64,000 bases of DNA from CAYTLW01 sp964438735 (GTDB taxonomy: Bacteria; Myxococcota_A; UBA9042), in contig CAYTLW010000020.1 in NCBI GenBank assembly GCA_964438735.1, positions 1-64,000 on the forward strand, read 5' to 3'. This document shows, in pieces, positions 25,007 through 32,769 of this stretch; the first letter of the stretch is position 1, and each line of letters begins with the position of its first letter. The notes beneath the pieces are model-generated. The model made no database searches. It had not been told where the DNA came from and worked only from the letters and a program-made list of their open reading frames with translations. The position numbers were made by a program, and so were the translations under genes.

Positions 25007-26137
25007 ATGAAGGCGACGATGGCAGGTCTGGGCGGCATGGCCGCCGCTTGCTTGCTGCTGGCGCCGACCTTTGGCTGCAGCAAGCCGACAACTCCCAGCG
25101 CAACCCCCAAACCCGCGCCGCCAACGGCCCAATCTACGGGACAGCCTCCCGCTCAAGGAGGCGGCGTCGCCCTGCCAGGGAATGCGACGGGCACAAGCCG
25201 GCCCGCTTGCCAACGTTATGGTGCGGCCGTCGAGAGCGGCCGGATCACCAGCGACAAGTTGCGCGAGATCAGTGGTCTTGCGGCCAGCGGCCTGCACCGT
25301 GGCGTCCTGTGGGGGCACAACGACGCGGGCAAGTCGAAAGCGCGCCTGTTCGCCATATCGACGACCGGTCGACACCTGTCGACCTGGAAGTTGAAAGGGG
25401 TCGATCCCGTGGACACCGAAGATGTCGCTGTGGCGCCCTGTGCGGCGCTGGGACCACGGGCGCTCTACTCGTGCATCTACCTGGGCGATGTGGGCGACAA
25501 CGAGCACAAGCGAGACTACGTGGCGGTCTACCGCGTGCAGGAGCCGCACACGCTGCCGCCGATGGCAGCGGCGGGTGAACGCGCACCGGTGGAACGGTTC
25601 AAAAAGAAGAAGGTCACCCACCTGCGGCTGCGCTACCCGAAAGCGTCGCAGGTCAGCGCCCGGCTGCGAGCCCGGGCCGAACGTCCCAACTCCGAGGCGA
25701 TGGTGGTGCTGAGGGACACTCGTATGGTGATGATCACCAAGCGAAATGACGGGATTGCGCGGGTGTTTCGCGCGGCGCCCGATCCCGCCGGCATCGCGCT
25801 GGCGAAGCCCCTGGGCACGCTGGAGCTGCGCGTGCCCCCGGGCAATGCCGACACAGCCAGCCCCGCAACCGGCGCTGACCTCACTGCGGACGGCCGTTGG
25901 CTGGCCGTGCGCACCTACGCCCGCCTGTTCGTATTCGACACGGCGGGCGCCTTGCGGGCGCCACCGGCACAGGCCAGAGCGATGCTCGCCAGGGCCACCC
26001 GAATCGAAGTGAAGGCGGGATATGACAGCCAGGGCGAGGCGGTTTGTTGGGCTCGAAGAGGCGGGCTCTGGCACGCTTCGGAGAGCGTCAACAAGCGGGT
26101 GAATGTGCCGCTGTGGCGGATCCGGTGCGCGCCGTAG
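25007..26137 (+). CDS. Secreted lipoprotein with propeller-like repeats, function unknown
   Basis: The start ATG 25007 has a GGGAGG site. The 376-residue product begins with a lipoprotein-type signal (MAAACLLLAPTFGC) and a Thr/Pro/Ala-rich linker. The core contains REISGLAAS, GVLWGHNDAGKSKARLF, DTEDVAVAPC, YLGDVGDNEHKRDYVAVYRV, SEAMVVLRDTRMVMITKR and GADLTADGRWLAVRTYARL. This set of motifs is common in uncharacterised secreted proteins predicted to form beta-propellers. No catalytic residues were identified. It is divergent from the C45-like lipoprotein across a 207-bp gap in which no clear promoter was found. Confidence 0.72.
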   Translation: MKATMAGLGGMAAACLLLAPTFGCSKPTTPSATPKPAPPTAQSTGQPPAQGGGVALPGNATGTSRPACQRYGAAVESGRITSDKLREISGLAASGLHRGVLWGHNDAGKSKARLFAISTTGRHLSTWKLKGVDPVDTEDVAVAPCAALGPRALYSCIYLGDVGDNEHKRDYVAVYRVQEPHTLPPMAAAGERAPVERFKKKKVTHLRLRYPKASQVSARLRARAERPNSEAMVVLRDTRMVMITKRNDGIARVFRAAPDPAGIALAKPLGTLELRVPPGNADTASPATGADLTADGRWLAVRTYARLFVFDTAGALRAPPAQARAMLARATRIEVKAGYDSQGEAVCWARRGGLWHASESVNKRVNVPLWRIRCAP

Positions 26138-26170
26138 CGAGCGTCGCGATGGCCGAACCCGACGTGGGAT

Positions 26171-26199
26171 TTGCCCACGTGGCGCCGGGACGATAGGCT
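26171..26199 (+). promoter_or_regulatory. Sigma70-like promoter for the third Cys-rich lipoprotein
   Basis: TTGCCC (26171-26176) and TAGGCT (26194-26199) are separated by exactly 17 bases, giving a leader of about 40 bases before ATG 26248. Confidence 0.45.
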
Positions 26200-26247
26200 A
26201 CTTGCGTCCCCCCATCGACGCCGCCCCCCCATGGGTCGCGAACGCCG

Positions 26248-29200
26248 ATGGTCCAGCCCATGCCACGAAACCAAAGTCGAATTCATCTCTTTGGCGTGCT
26301 GCTCGCCTGCGCGCTCGGCATGTCGGGCTGCGAGAAGCCGCCGCCTGATCCCGAAGACGCCGACGTCGAAGTCGAAGACGACGCCGGCAGCACCACCGAA
26401 GAAGACCTGGTCACCAGCGAGGACGCCGATGCGGGCCCGGCGCTGGACGTGCCCGGCCCCGAGTGTCCGGGCGGCCCAACCTGCGTCTGCACCGCCAACG
26501 ATGATTGCGATTCGGGCGTCTGCATCGAGGGTCCCGGCGGCAAGGAATGCGCAGCGACCTGCGTGGACAACTGCGAAGGTGACTTCATCTGCGTCCTGGT
26601 GAGCTCGGGCGGCGGCGACGATATCAACGTCTGCGTTCACGCCAGGGGCCGGCTCTGCGACCCTTGCGCCACTTCCAAGGACTGCATCCTGCCGGGTCAT
26701 GGTCAGGCGACCTGCGTCGATCACGGCACGGATGGTTCGTTCTGCGGCACGTTGTGCACGGTCAGCGAAGAGTGTCCAAAGGGGTATGGCTGCCAGGAAG
26801 TCACCTCCGTGGAGGGTGCCAAGGTCTCCCAATGCGTGCGCCTGCCGGACCCGGGCAGCGATTCCAAGGCCGGCAGCTGCCCCTGTTCGGAGTGGGCGGT
26901 CAAGGGCGCGTTGCAGACGGATTGTTTCATCCTGAGCAAGGACGCCGAGGGCAACGTCGTCGGCCAATGCCCCGGCATCCGCAAGTGCGGCGAGGAGGGG
27001 CTGAGCGCCTGCCTGGCGCCCGATCCGGTTCCGGAGATCTGCGACGGCATCGACAGCGACTGCAACGGCAAGACCGATGAGGGCACATGCGAAGACGATA
27101 ACGTGTGCACCAAAGACGCCTGCGACCCCTCCCTGGCGGTGGACGGCCAGGAGGGCTGCACCCACAAACCCGTGGCGGTCAAGTGCGACGCCGACAGCAC
27201 CGCATGCACCGCCGGCGACAACTGCCAGGGAGTGCTCTGCGACATCTGCGTGGACGGCATGTGCATCCCCGGCCCGAAGGTCGATTGCGATGACGGTAAT
27301 CCCTGCACCAAGGACTCCTGCGACGAGAAGGAGGGCTGCAAGAACCCGCTCGATGACGGCGCGCCCTGCGACGACGGCCAGAAGTGCACGGTCAACGACG
27401 CCTGCAAGGCGGGCAAATGCATGACGGGCACCCCCAAGGACTGCGACTCCGGCAGCCCTTGCGTCGACGGCAACTGCGATCCCAACGCCGGCGGTTGCGT
27501 CTTCGAGGACAAGCAGGACGGCCTGGGCTGCAGCGACAACCACGCCTGCACCAAGCTGGACACCTGCCAGAACGGCAAGTGCAAGGGCAAACTCGTCAAT
27601 TGTGACGACGGCAATGTGTGCACCGACAACGAGTGCGACGAGAAGCTTGGCTGCCAGCAGTTGAGCAATCTGAAGTCGTGCGACGACGGCAACGCCTGCA
27701 CAGAGGGCGACAAGTGCAGCCAGGGCAGCTGCAAAGGCAACAAGCTCAAGTGCGACGACAACAACCCGTGCACCAGCGAGACCTGCTCGACGGAGTCCGG
27801 CTGCAAGTCGACGTTCAACACCTTGCCTTGTAACGCAGACGACAACGCCTGCACGGTCGGCGATAACTGCGCCAACGGCGCCTGCATCACGGGCAAACCC
27901 AAGAAGTGTGTCGACGACAGCACCTGCACGATCGACAGCTGCGACAAAGCCAAGGGCAACTGCGTCTTCGCCGGCGCCAGCAAAGAAGGGCTGGATTGCG
28001 ACGCCGACGACAGCGTCTGCACGGTCGCCGACAAGTGCAAGGGCGGCGTCTGCGTGCCCGGCAAGTCCAAGAATTGCGACGACTCCAACCCCTGCACAGA
28101 CGACCAATGCCACCCCAAGAAGGGCTGCCAGAACGTGGCCAACGTGGCCCCCTGCAACGCCGACGACAACGCGTGCACCGCCAAGGACTCCTGCAAGGAC
28201 GGCTCCTGCAAGGTCGGTCAGGATAAGATCTGCAACGACAAGAACGGCTGCACCACCGACAGCTGCAACATCAAGACCGGACTGTGCGAGTTCGACGGTC
28301 AACCACACGAAGGCGCCGTCTGTGACGCCGATGGCTCCGAATGCACCGAGAACGACCAGTGCAAGAAGGGCAAGTGCACCCCCGGCAAACCCAAGGGTTG
28401 CGCCGACGGCAACCCCTGCACCGATGACGGCTGCAAGAAGGGTGGCGGCTGCATCTTCAACAACAACACCGACCCCTGCGATGACGGGCAGAAGTGCACC
28501 GTGGGCGACAAGTGCAAGGCCGGCAAATGCTCCTCGGGCACGATGAAGTCCTGCGACGACAAGAACGGCTGCACCCAGGACGCCTGCAACATCCAGTCGG
28601 GGAAATGCGCCTACAACGGCGTGCCCTTCGAGGGTTCACCTTGCGATGCCGACGGCAGCATCTGCACCCAGGCCGACAAGTGCGTCTCCGGCAAGTGCAC
28701 CCCCGGCAAGCTGCTCAAGTGCGACGACGGCAACCCCTGCACCACGGACGCCTGCGACCCGCAGAACGCCTGCAAGTTCACCCCCAACAACGAAAAATGC
28801 GACGACGGCGACGCCTGCACCATCGACGACGTCTGCCTCAAGGAGAAGTGCATCGCCAAACCAAAGAGCTGCGATGATGGCAATGCCTGCACCACGGACA
28901 CCTGCGACAAGAAGAAGGGCTGCGCGCACGCCGAGGACCTGAACCTGAAGCTCTGCGGCAAAGGCAAGGTCTGCTACGGCAATACCTGCAAGGCCACCGT
29001 CTGCGGCGACGGCATCGTGCACAAGGCCGTGGAGAAGTGCGACGGCGCCAACGTGGTGGCCAATAACTGCGACACCGTGCTGGGCAACGGCTCCTTCGGT
29101 TCACTCTCCTGCGCCAAGGACTGCCTGACCTTCGACACCAGCAAGTGCACCGATCTGGGCTGGATGGAACGCAGCGACGATTGCAACGGCTTCCGCCAGA

Positions 29201-29526
29201 GCACCATGCATCCCGGCGTGCGATTCGCGGTGGCCAAGGACACCACCTGGGTCAAGGCCAAGGTCTATCCCTGCCCCAAGGGCTACAGTTGGATGACCAC
29301 CGCCAAGGCCAAGCAGACCTTCAAGGGTGGCGGCACCAAGTTCACCTACTACAACCAGTGCGACTGGTATGCCGGGCAGTGGAAGGGCAAGGAGCGCAAG
29401 TACTTCCGCTTCAAGGACTCGGCCAGCACGCTGGCCTTCAAGCACTCGTACTACTACGAGGGTCAGCCCATCGACTACGGCAAGTTCACCGACCACTTCG
29501 CCGGCATCGTCTGCCTCAAGGACTGA
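26248..29526 (+). CDS. Giant Cys-rich repeat lipoprotein with a novel C-terminal domain
   Basis: The product has 1092 residues. The N-terminus has a lipobox (LLACALGMSGC); ATG 26260 is an alternative start, and neither has a clear ribosome site. An N-terminal Cys domain (CATSKDCILPG, CVDHGTDGSFCG, CPKGYGCQEVTSVEG) is shared with the NHL lipoprotein at 14276-17617. A MopE-type metal-binding motif, CDGIDSDCNGKTDEG, lies at about 263. Residues ~280-915 are about fifteen Cys-rich units (CDDGNPCTKDSCDEKEGC and similar). A myxococcal Cys-rich unit (CGDGIVHKAVEKCDG) follows, then a ~120-residue C-terminal domain from ~970, rich in Tyr, Trp and Lys (GYSWMTTAKAKQTF, YYNQCDWYAGQWKGKERKYF), that was not recognised. 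It is very likely anchored at the cell surface. Confidence 0.88.
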   Translation: MVQPMPRNQSRIHLFGVLLACALGMSGCEKPPPDPEDADVEVEDDAGSTTEEDLVTSEDADAGPALDVPGPECPGGPTCVCTANDDCDSGVCIEGPGGKECAATCVDNCEGDFICVLVSSGGGDDINVCVHARGRLCDPCATSKDCILPGHGQATCVDHGTDGSFCGTLCTVSEECPKGYGCQEVTSVEGAKVSQCVRLPDPGSDSKAGSCPCSEWAVKGALQTDCFILSKDAEGNVVGQCPGIRKCGEEGLSACLAPDPVPEICDGIDSDCNGKTDEGTCEDDNVCTKDACDPSLAVDGQEGCTHKPVAVKCDADSTACTAGDNCQGVLCDICVDGMCIPGPKVDCDDGNPCTKDSCDEKEGCKNPLDDGAPCDDGQKCTVNDACKAGKCMTGTPKDCDSGSPCVDGNCDPNAGGCVFEDKQDGLGCSDNHACTKLDTCQNGKCKGKLVNCDDGNVCTDNECDEKLGCQQLSNLKSCDDGNACTEGDKCSQGSCKGNKLKCDDNNPCTSETCSTESGCKSTFNTLPCNADDNACTVGDNCANGACITGKPKKCVDDSTCTIDSCDKAKGNCVFAGASKEGLDCDADDSVCTVADKCKGGVCVPGKSKNCDDSNPCTDDQCHPKKGCQNVANVAPCNADDNACTAKDSCKDGSCKVGQDKICNDKNGCTTDSCNIKTGLCEFDGQPHEGAVCDADGSECTENDQCKKGKCTPGKPKGCADGNPCTDDGCKKGGGCIFNNNTDPCDDGQKCTVGDKCKAGKCSSGTMKSCDDKNGCTQDACNIQSGKCAYNGVPFEGSPCDADGSICTQADKCVSGKCTPGKLLKCDDGNPCTTDACDPQNACKFTPNNEKCDDGDACTIDDVCLKEKCIAKPKSCDDGNACTTDTCDKKKGCAHAEDLNLKLCGKGKVCYGNTCKATVCGDGIVHKAVEKCDGANVVANNCDTVLGNGSFGSLSCAKDCLTFDTSKCTDLGWMERSDDCNGFRQSTMHPGVRFAVAKDTTWVKAKVYPCPKGYSWMTTAKAKQTFKGGGTKFTYYNQCDWYAGQWKGKERKYFRFKDSASTLAFKHSYYYEGQPIDYGKFTDHFAGIVCLKD
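27090..29000 (+). repeat. Tandem Cys-rich protein repeats inside the third lipoprotein gene
   Basis: About fifteen ~120-bp units coding for alternating C(D/N)DGNxCTxDxCDxKxGC and CDADxxxCTxxDxCxxGxCxxGKPKxC modules. Lys and Asp are unusually frequent for this genome. Confidence 0.75.
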
Positions 29527-29547
29527 GCGAGAACCCGTCGGCCCGAT

Positions 29548-30582
29548 CTACATCTTCAGGGTGTGGATGCGGCTGTTGGCCGGCATGCCCTTGAGATCGC
29601 GCAACTCACCCTCGTCGAATTCGTAGTCTTCGCCCACGCGTTCGACGACGGCGCTGGAGACTTTGGCCTCCAACGGCCCGGCGATACCGCACAGGCGGGC
29701 GGCGACGTTGACGGTGTGGCCCAGCACGGTGAACTCGCGCCGCATCTCGCCGCCCATGTCGCCGCGCAGGAAGTCGCCGTGGTGAATGCCCAGGCCGATG
29801 GGCGGCGGATTCCAGAACGCGATGAGATCGAAATCCCAGGCCCAGTTGACGATCCACCTGGCCGCCCGGCAGGCGTTTTTTGCGCCCTCGGGGCCCTCGA
29901 ATACAGCCAGCAGGCCATCGCCCGAAAACTTGTCGGTGTAACCGCCGCACTCGCGGACGATCTCCACCTGGCGGGCGAGCACCGAGCTCACGGCCACGAA
30001 GACGCGCAGCGGATCCTGCTTGAAGCTGGTCGCCGTGAAGCCGCGCAGGTCGGAGAACATCACCGTGGCTTCGACGCGCTCGATACCGGTCTTGTTGAGC
30101 ACGTGACCACGGGCCGGCTCGGAGACATAGCTCTCCAGTTTGCGGAGCAGGCGCTCGTTCTCCAGCTCTGCGCGTCGCCGCAGGACCAGGTTGGCGAGCC
30201 GCGCCGTCAAGATGGTGTGATGGATCGGCTTGCTCATCAGGTCGTCTGCGCCGGCCTCCAGCGCAGCGACGTGCAGACTCTCTGCATCCGCGCCGGTGAT
30301 CATGACCACCGGGATCAGGTAAAGATCATCGTGGTTGCGAAGGGTTCGGCAGATGGTCAGGCCATCGACTCCGGGCAACTCGTAGTCCAGCAGGATGACG
30401 TCTGGTTCACATTCCAGGGCGGTGGCCACCGCGTCCGTGCCGTTGTCGACCTCGACGACGCTTGCGGCGTGACGCTCAAGAATCCGCCGCAGCAGGCCGC
30501 GGATGGTGGGATCATCATCGACGATGAGGCAGGTTGCACCCTGCAGCGGTGGCCTGCCTGAACGCGTCATGTGGCGGCGCAT
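29548..30582 (-). CDS. Response regulator fused to a class III adenylate/guanylate cyclase
   Basis: The 344-residue protein starts at ATG 30582 with GGAGG upstream. The receiver domain (about 15-135) has acidic residues Asp22-24, phosphoacceptor Asp66 in ILLDYELPG and Lys118 in MSKP. After a short helical linker comes a class III cyclase domain (about 165-344). Its metal ligands are Asp178 (FSDLRGFT) and Asp222 (SGDGLLAVF), the base-selecting Lys218 sits in YTDKFSGDG, and Asn292/Arg296 are in TVNVAARL. The second base-selecting position, usually Asp in GDTVN, is His289 here. Phosphorylation by an unlinked histidine kinase probably controls cyclic nucleotide synthesis. No kinase gene is adjacent. 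Confidence 0.92.
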   Translation of the reverse strand: MRRHMTRSGRPPLQGATCLIVDDDPTIRGLLRRILERHAASVVEVDNGTDAVATALECEPDVILLDYELPGVDGLTICRTLRNHDDLYLIPVVMITGADAESLHVAALEAGADDLMSKPIHHTILTARLANLVLRRRAELENERLLRKLESYVSEPARGHVLNKTGIERVEATVMFSDLRGFTATSFKQDPLRVFVAVSSVLARQVEIVRECGGYTDKFSGDGLLAVFEGPEGAKNACRAARWIVNWAWDFDLIAFWNPPPIGLGIHHGDFLRGDMGGEMRREFTVLGHTVNVAARLCGIAGPLEAKVSSAVVERVGEDYEFDEGELRDLKGMPANSRIHTLKM

Positions 30583-30691
30583 TCGGCCTCCTGCGACCGC
30601 CCGGTGGTCGCCGCCACAGTCTATGCATGGTCCTGGCAGGGGGGCAAGGAACCAGGGCGTCGGATCGCGTGGGCAACAACAGGCCGGGTCA

Positions 30692-30720
30692 TTGAACTGA
30701 CGGCGCCAGGAGCGTACAAC
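30692..30720 (+). promoter_or_regulatory. Sigma70-like promoter for the phosphoglucose isomerase gene
   Basis: TTGAAC (30692-30697) and TACAAC (30715-30720) are 17 bases apart. The expected transcription start near 30727 leaves a 20-base leader holding the GGGAGA ribosome site of the gene at 30747. Confidence 0.45.
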
Positions 30721-30746
30721 CGGCGCCCGACCTTCAGGGAGATGCC

Positions 30747-32330
30747 ATGACCGGCGATTTCGACCGCATCGTAGACGAGGAACTGGCGCGACTGGACGAG
30801 CTGGACGCCATCGAGCGCACCTGGCGACGTGACGCCGAGTTGTTCAGCGACGATCCCGCCGTGCGCCAGACGGTGCTCAATCGGCTCGGTTGGCTGGCAC
30901 CCTTTGACGCCATGCGCCAGCAGCTGGGCGATGTGGTGGCCATGGCCAGGGCCGTGGAACGGCAGGGATTCGACCGCGTGCTGGTGATCGGCATGGGCGG
31001 TTCGAGCCTGTGGCCGGAGGTGCTGGGCCGTCACCTCAAGGGCAAGCGTGGGCTGCCCCTGCGCATCGCCGACAGCACACACCCCGAAGCGGTAGCTGAG
31101 TGGCTGCAGTGGGCGGCGGCCGGCAAGCCCTTGTTCATCGTGGCGACCAAGAGCGGCACCACGGTCGAGACCCTGTCCCTGTTGGCGATCCTGCGCCAGC
31201 GATGGCCGGATGGCGCGCACTATGTGGCGATCACCGATCCCGGCAGCCGGTTGCAGACGTTGGCGGCGGAGGCGGGTTTTCGCGCGACCTTCCTGAACCC
31301 GGCGGACATCGGCGGCCGCTTCTCGGCCACTTCGCTCTTCGGCCTGGTGCCCGCCGTGCTGGCCGGCGTGGTCGGCAAGGACGCGCTGACCCGCGCCGAA
31401 CAGATGGCGGCGGACTGCAGGGCGATGCCGGCAGCGCAGAATCCAGCTGCCCAGCTGGCGGCCTTCCTGGCGGCGGGTCATCGCACGGGTCGCTGGCAGT
31501 TGCGCCTTTCGGCCGGACGCGATGTGCGCGGCTTTTGCGCCTGGGTGGAGCAGCTGATCGCGGAGAGCAGCGGCAAGGCTGGCAAGGGTGTGCTGCCCGT
31601 ACTCGGCGCGGTGCCGGGCCATGGCGAGGCGCTGGCCGCGACCATGGCCAGCTCGGTGCTGGTCTCTTTGAATACGTTCCGCTATCCCGACGACACCTTC
31701 GCCCGCCGCTGCGAGGACGCTGGCGTGCCGAGCCTGTCGCTGGTGATGCCGGAGGCGGGCGACCTGTGGATCGAGGTCTTCCGGTGGCAGATGGCGACCG
31801 CGCTGCTCGGCGTCCTGCTGGGCGTGAACCCCTTCGACGAGCCCGATGTGTCGGCCGCCAAGGCGGCGAGTCGCTCGTTGCTGGCCGGCGAGGCGCAGAT
31901 GCCCGAGGTGGAGACGTTGAAGCTGCGCCGCATCGCCGACCTGGAAGGAGCGCTGGCCGACCGGCTCGCTGCTCTGCCCGCTGGCGAATACCTGGGCCTG
32001 CTCTGCTATGTGGCCCCGACCGAGACCCACCTGCAGCGAATCGAATCCCTGCGCGATCGCCTCCAGCGAAGAACCGCAGCGGCGGTGACCGCACAGATCG
32101 GCCCCCGCTACCTGCACTCCACGGGCCAGCTGCACAAGGGCGGCCCGGCCGCCGGCCATTTCGTCGTGCTGCACGATCTGGACCGACTCGACGCCGAAGA
32201 AGGCATGGCCGACCTCGATGTGCCCGACGCGGAGTTCAGCCTCGGACAATTGATCCGCGCCCAGGCCGAGGGCGACGTGCTCGTTCTATCGGAGCGAGGC
32301 AAGCAGGTGATCGTCGCCCTGCTCAGCTGA
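30747..32330 (+). CDS. pgi: Glucose-6-phosphate isomerase (type found in transaldolase-PGI fusions)
   Basis: The enzyme interconverts glucose-6-phosphate and fructose-6-phosphate in glycolysis. The 527-residue protein has the two SIS subdomains: VIGMGGSSLWPEV, ATKSGTTVETLSLL, GGRFSATSLFGLVPA, and the later GEYLGLLCYV and YLHSTGQLHKGGP. These sequences match the PGI half of bifunctional Tal-Pgi enzymes more closely than classical Pgi. Here the domain stands alone, with no transaldolase part before it. The start ATG 30747 has GGGAGA upstream. It is divergent from the cyclase gene. Confidence 0.85.
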   Translation: MTGDFDRIVDEELARLDELDAIERTWRRDAELFSDDPAVRQTVLNRLGWLAPFDAMRQQLGDVVAMARAVERQGFDRVLVIGMGGSSLWPEVLGRHLKGKRGLPLRIADSTHPEAVAEWLQWAAAGKPLFIVATKSGTTVETLSLLAILRQRWPDGAHYVAITDPGSRLQTLAAEAGFRATFLNPADIGGRFSATSLFGLVPAVLAGVVGKDALTRAEQMAADCRAMPAAQNPAAQLAAFLAAGHRTGRWQLRLSAGRDVRGFCAWVEQLIAESSGKAGKGVLPVLGAVPGHGEALAATMASSVLVSLNTFRYPDDTFARRCEDAGVPSLSLVMPEAGDLWIEVFRWQMATALLGVLLGVNPFDEPDVSAAKAASRSLLAGEAQMPEVETLKLRRIADLEGALADRLAALPAGEYLGLLCYVAPTETHLQRIESLRDRLQRRTAAAVTAQIGPRYLHSTGQLHKGGPAAGHFVVLHDLDRLDAEEGMADLDVPDAEFSLGQLIRAQAEGDVLVLSERGKQVIVALLS

Positions 32331-32333
32331 AGA

Positions 32334-32347
32334 CGCCCGCAAGGGCG
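32334..32347 (+). terminator. Small hairpin with GCAA tetraloop after the pgi gene
   Basis: CGCCC-GCAA-GGGCG starts four bases after the stop codon. The tetraloop is of the stable GNRA kind, but only a poor T-rich stretch follows. Weak terminator or 3' end structure. Confidence 0.3.
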
Positions 32348-32356
32348 CCTCGGTTC

Positions 32357-32385
32357 TTGCCGGGTCCCCTGCGCGACGGTAGCCT
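32357..32385 (+). promoter_or_regulatory. Sigma70-like promoter for the small membrane protein
   Basis: TTGCCG (32357-32362), 17 bases, TAGCCT (32380-32385). The transcript would have a leader of about 40 bases before ATG 32431. Confidence 0.45.
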
Positions 32386-32430
32386 GATGGCGCAACGACG
32401 CCCAGACGGGCCGCATGCGGGGATGGAGTC

Positions 32431-32763
32431 ATGGAGTACTTCGACGCCAGCGCGATCACCAGCCGGGTGTGGATGATGTTCGGCGTGGTGGTGATCCTCG
32501 GCTACCTCTTCCACGACAACTACGGCCGACGCATCCTCACGGTACTGCTGGTCCTGGTCGGCTTGCTCGGCGTGTCGTGGCACCAGAAGGTGATCACCGA
32601 CGAGCACATCGCCATCGTGCGCGCCGGCGTGGCGGAGCAGACCGAGGGCATCAGCAACAAGGCCAAGGCGATCGGCGGGCAGCGCTACCAGACCACGCAC
32701 GGCAAGGGTGGCAAGACCAACAAGGCCTACAGCAAACACATTGACGAAAAGGGCGTCGAGTAA
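32431..32763 (+). CDS. Small membrane protein of unknown function
   Basis: The 110-residue product has a GGAG site before ATG 32431. Two hydrophobic stretches (about 14-26, VWMMFGVVVILGYLF, and 35-50, ILTVLLVLVGLLGVSW) flank a short HDNYGRR turn, giving a membrane hairpin. They are followed by a ~55-residue hydrophilic tail rich in Lys, His and Gly (THGKGGKTNKAYSKHIDEK). No family recognised. It is convergent with mutM, with six bases between the stops. Confidence 0.6.
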   Translation: MEYFDASAITSRVWMMFGVVVILGYLFHDNYGRRILTVLLVLVGLLGVSWHQKVITDEHIAIVRAGVAEQTEGISNKAKAIGGQRYQTTHGKGGKTNKAYSKHIDEKGVE

Positions 32764-32769
32764 GCCCGC

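Noticed and set aside
25915..28308. A 797-codon open frame on the minus strand
   Set aside because: It is antisense to the Cys-rich repeats of the lipoprotein at 26248-29526. Its Ala/Val/Gly-rich repetitive product has no motif and is a by-product of the repeat codons.
14276..29526. Regular repeats that might be a CRISPR array
   Set aside because: The repeats are in-frame protein modules of about 120-250 bp with diverged DNA, not short identical repeats with unique spacers.
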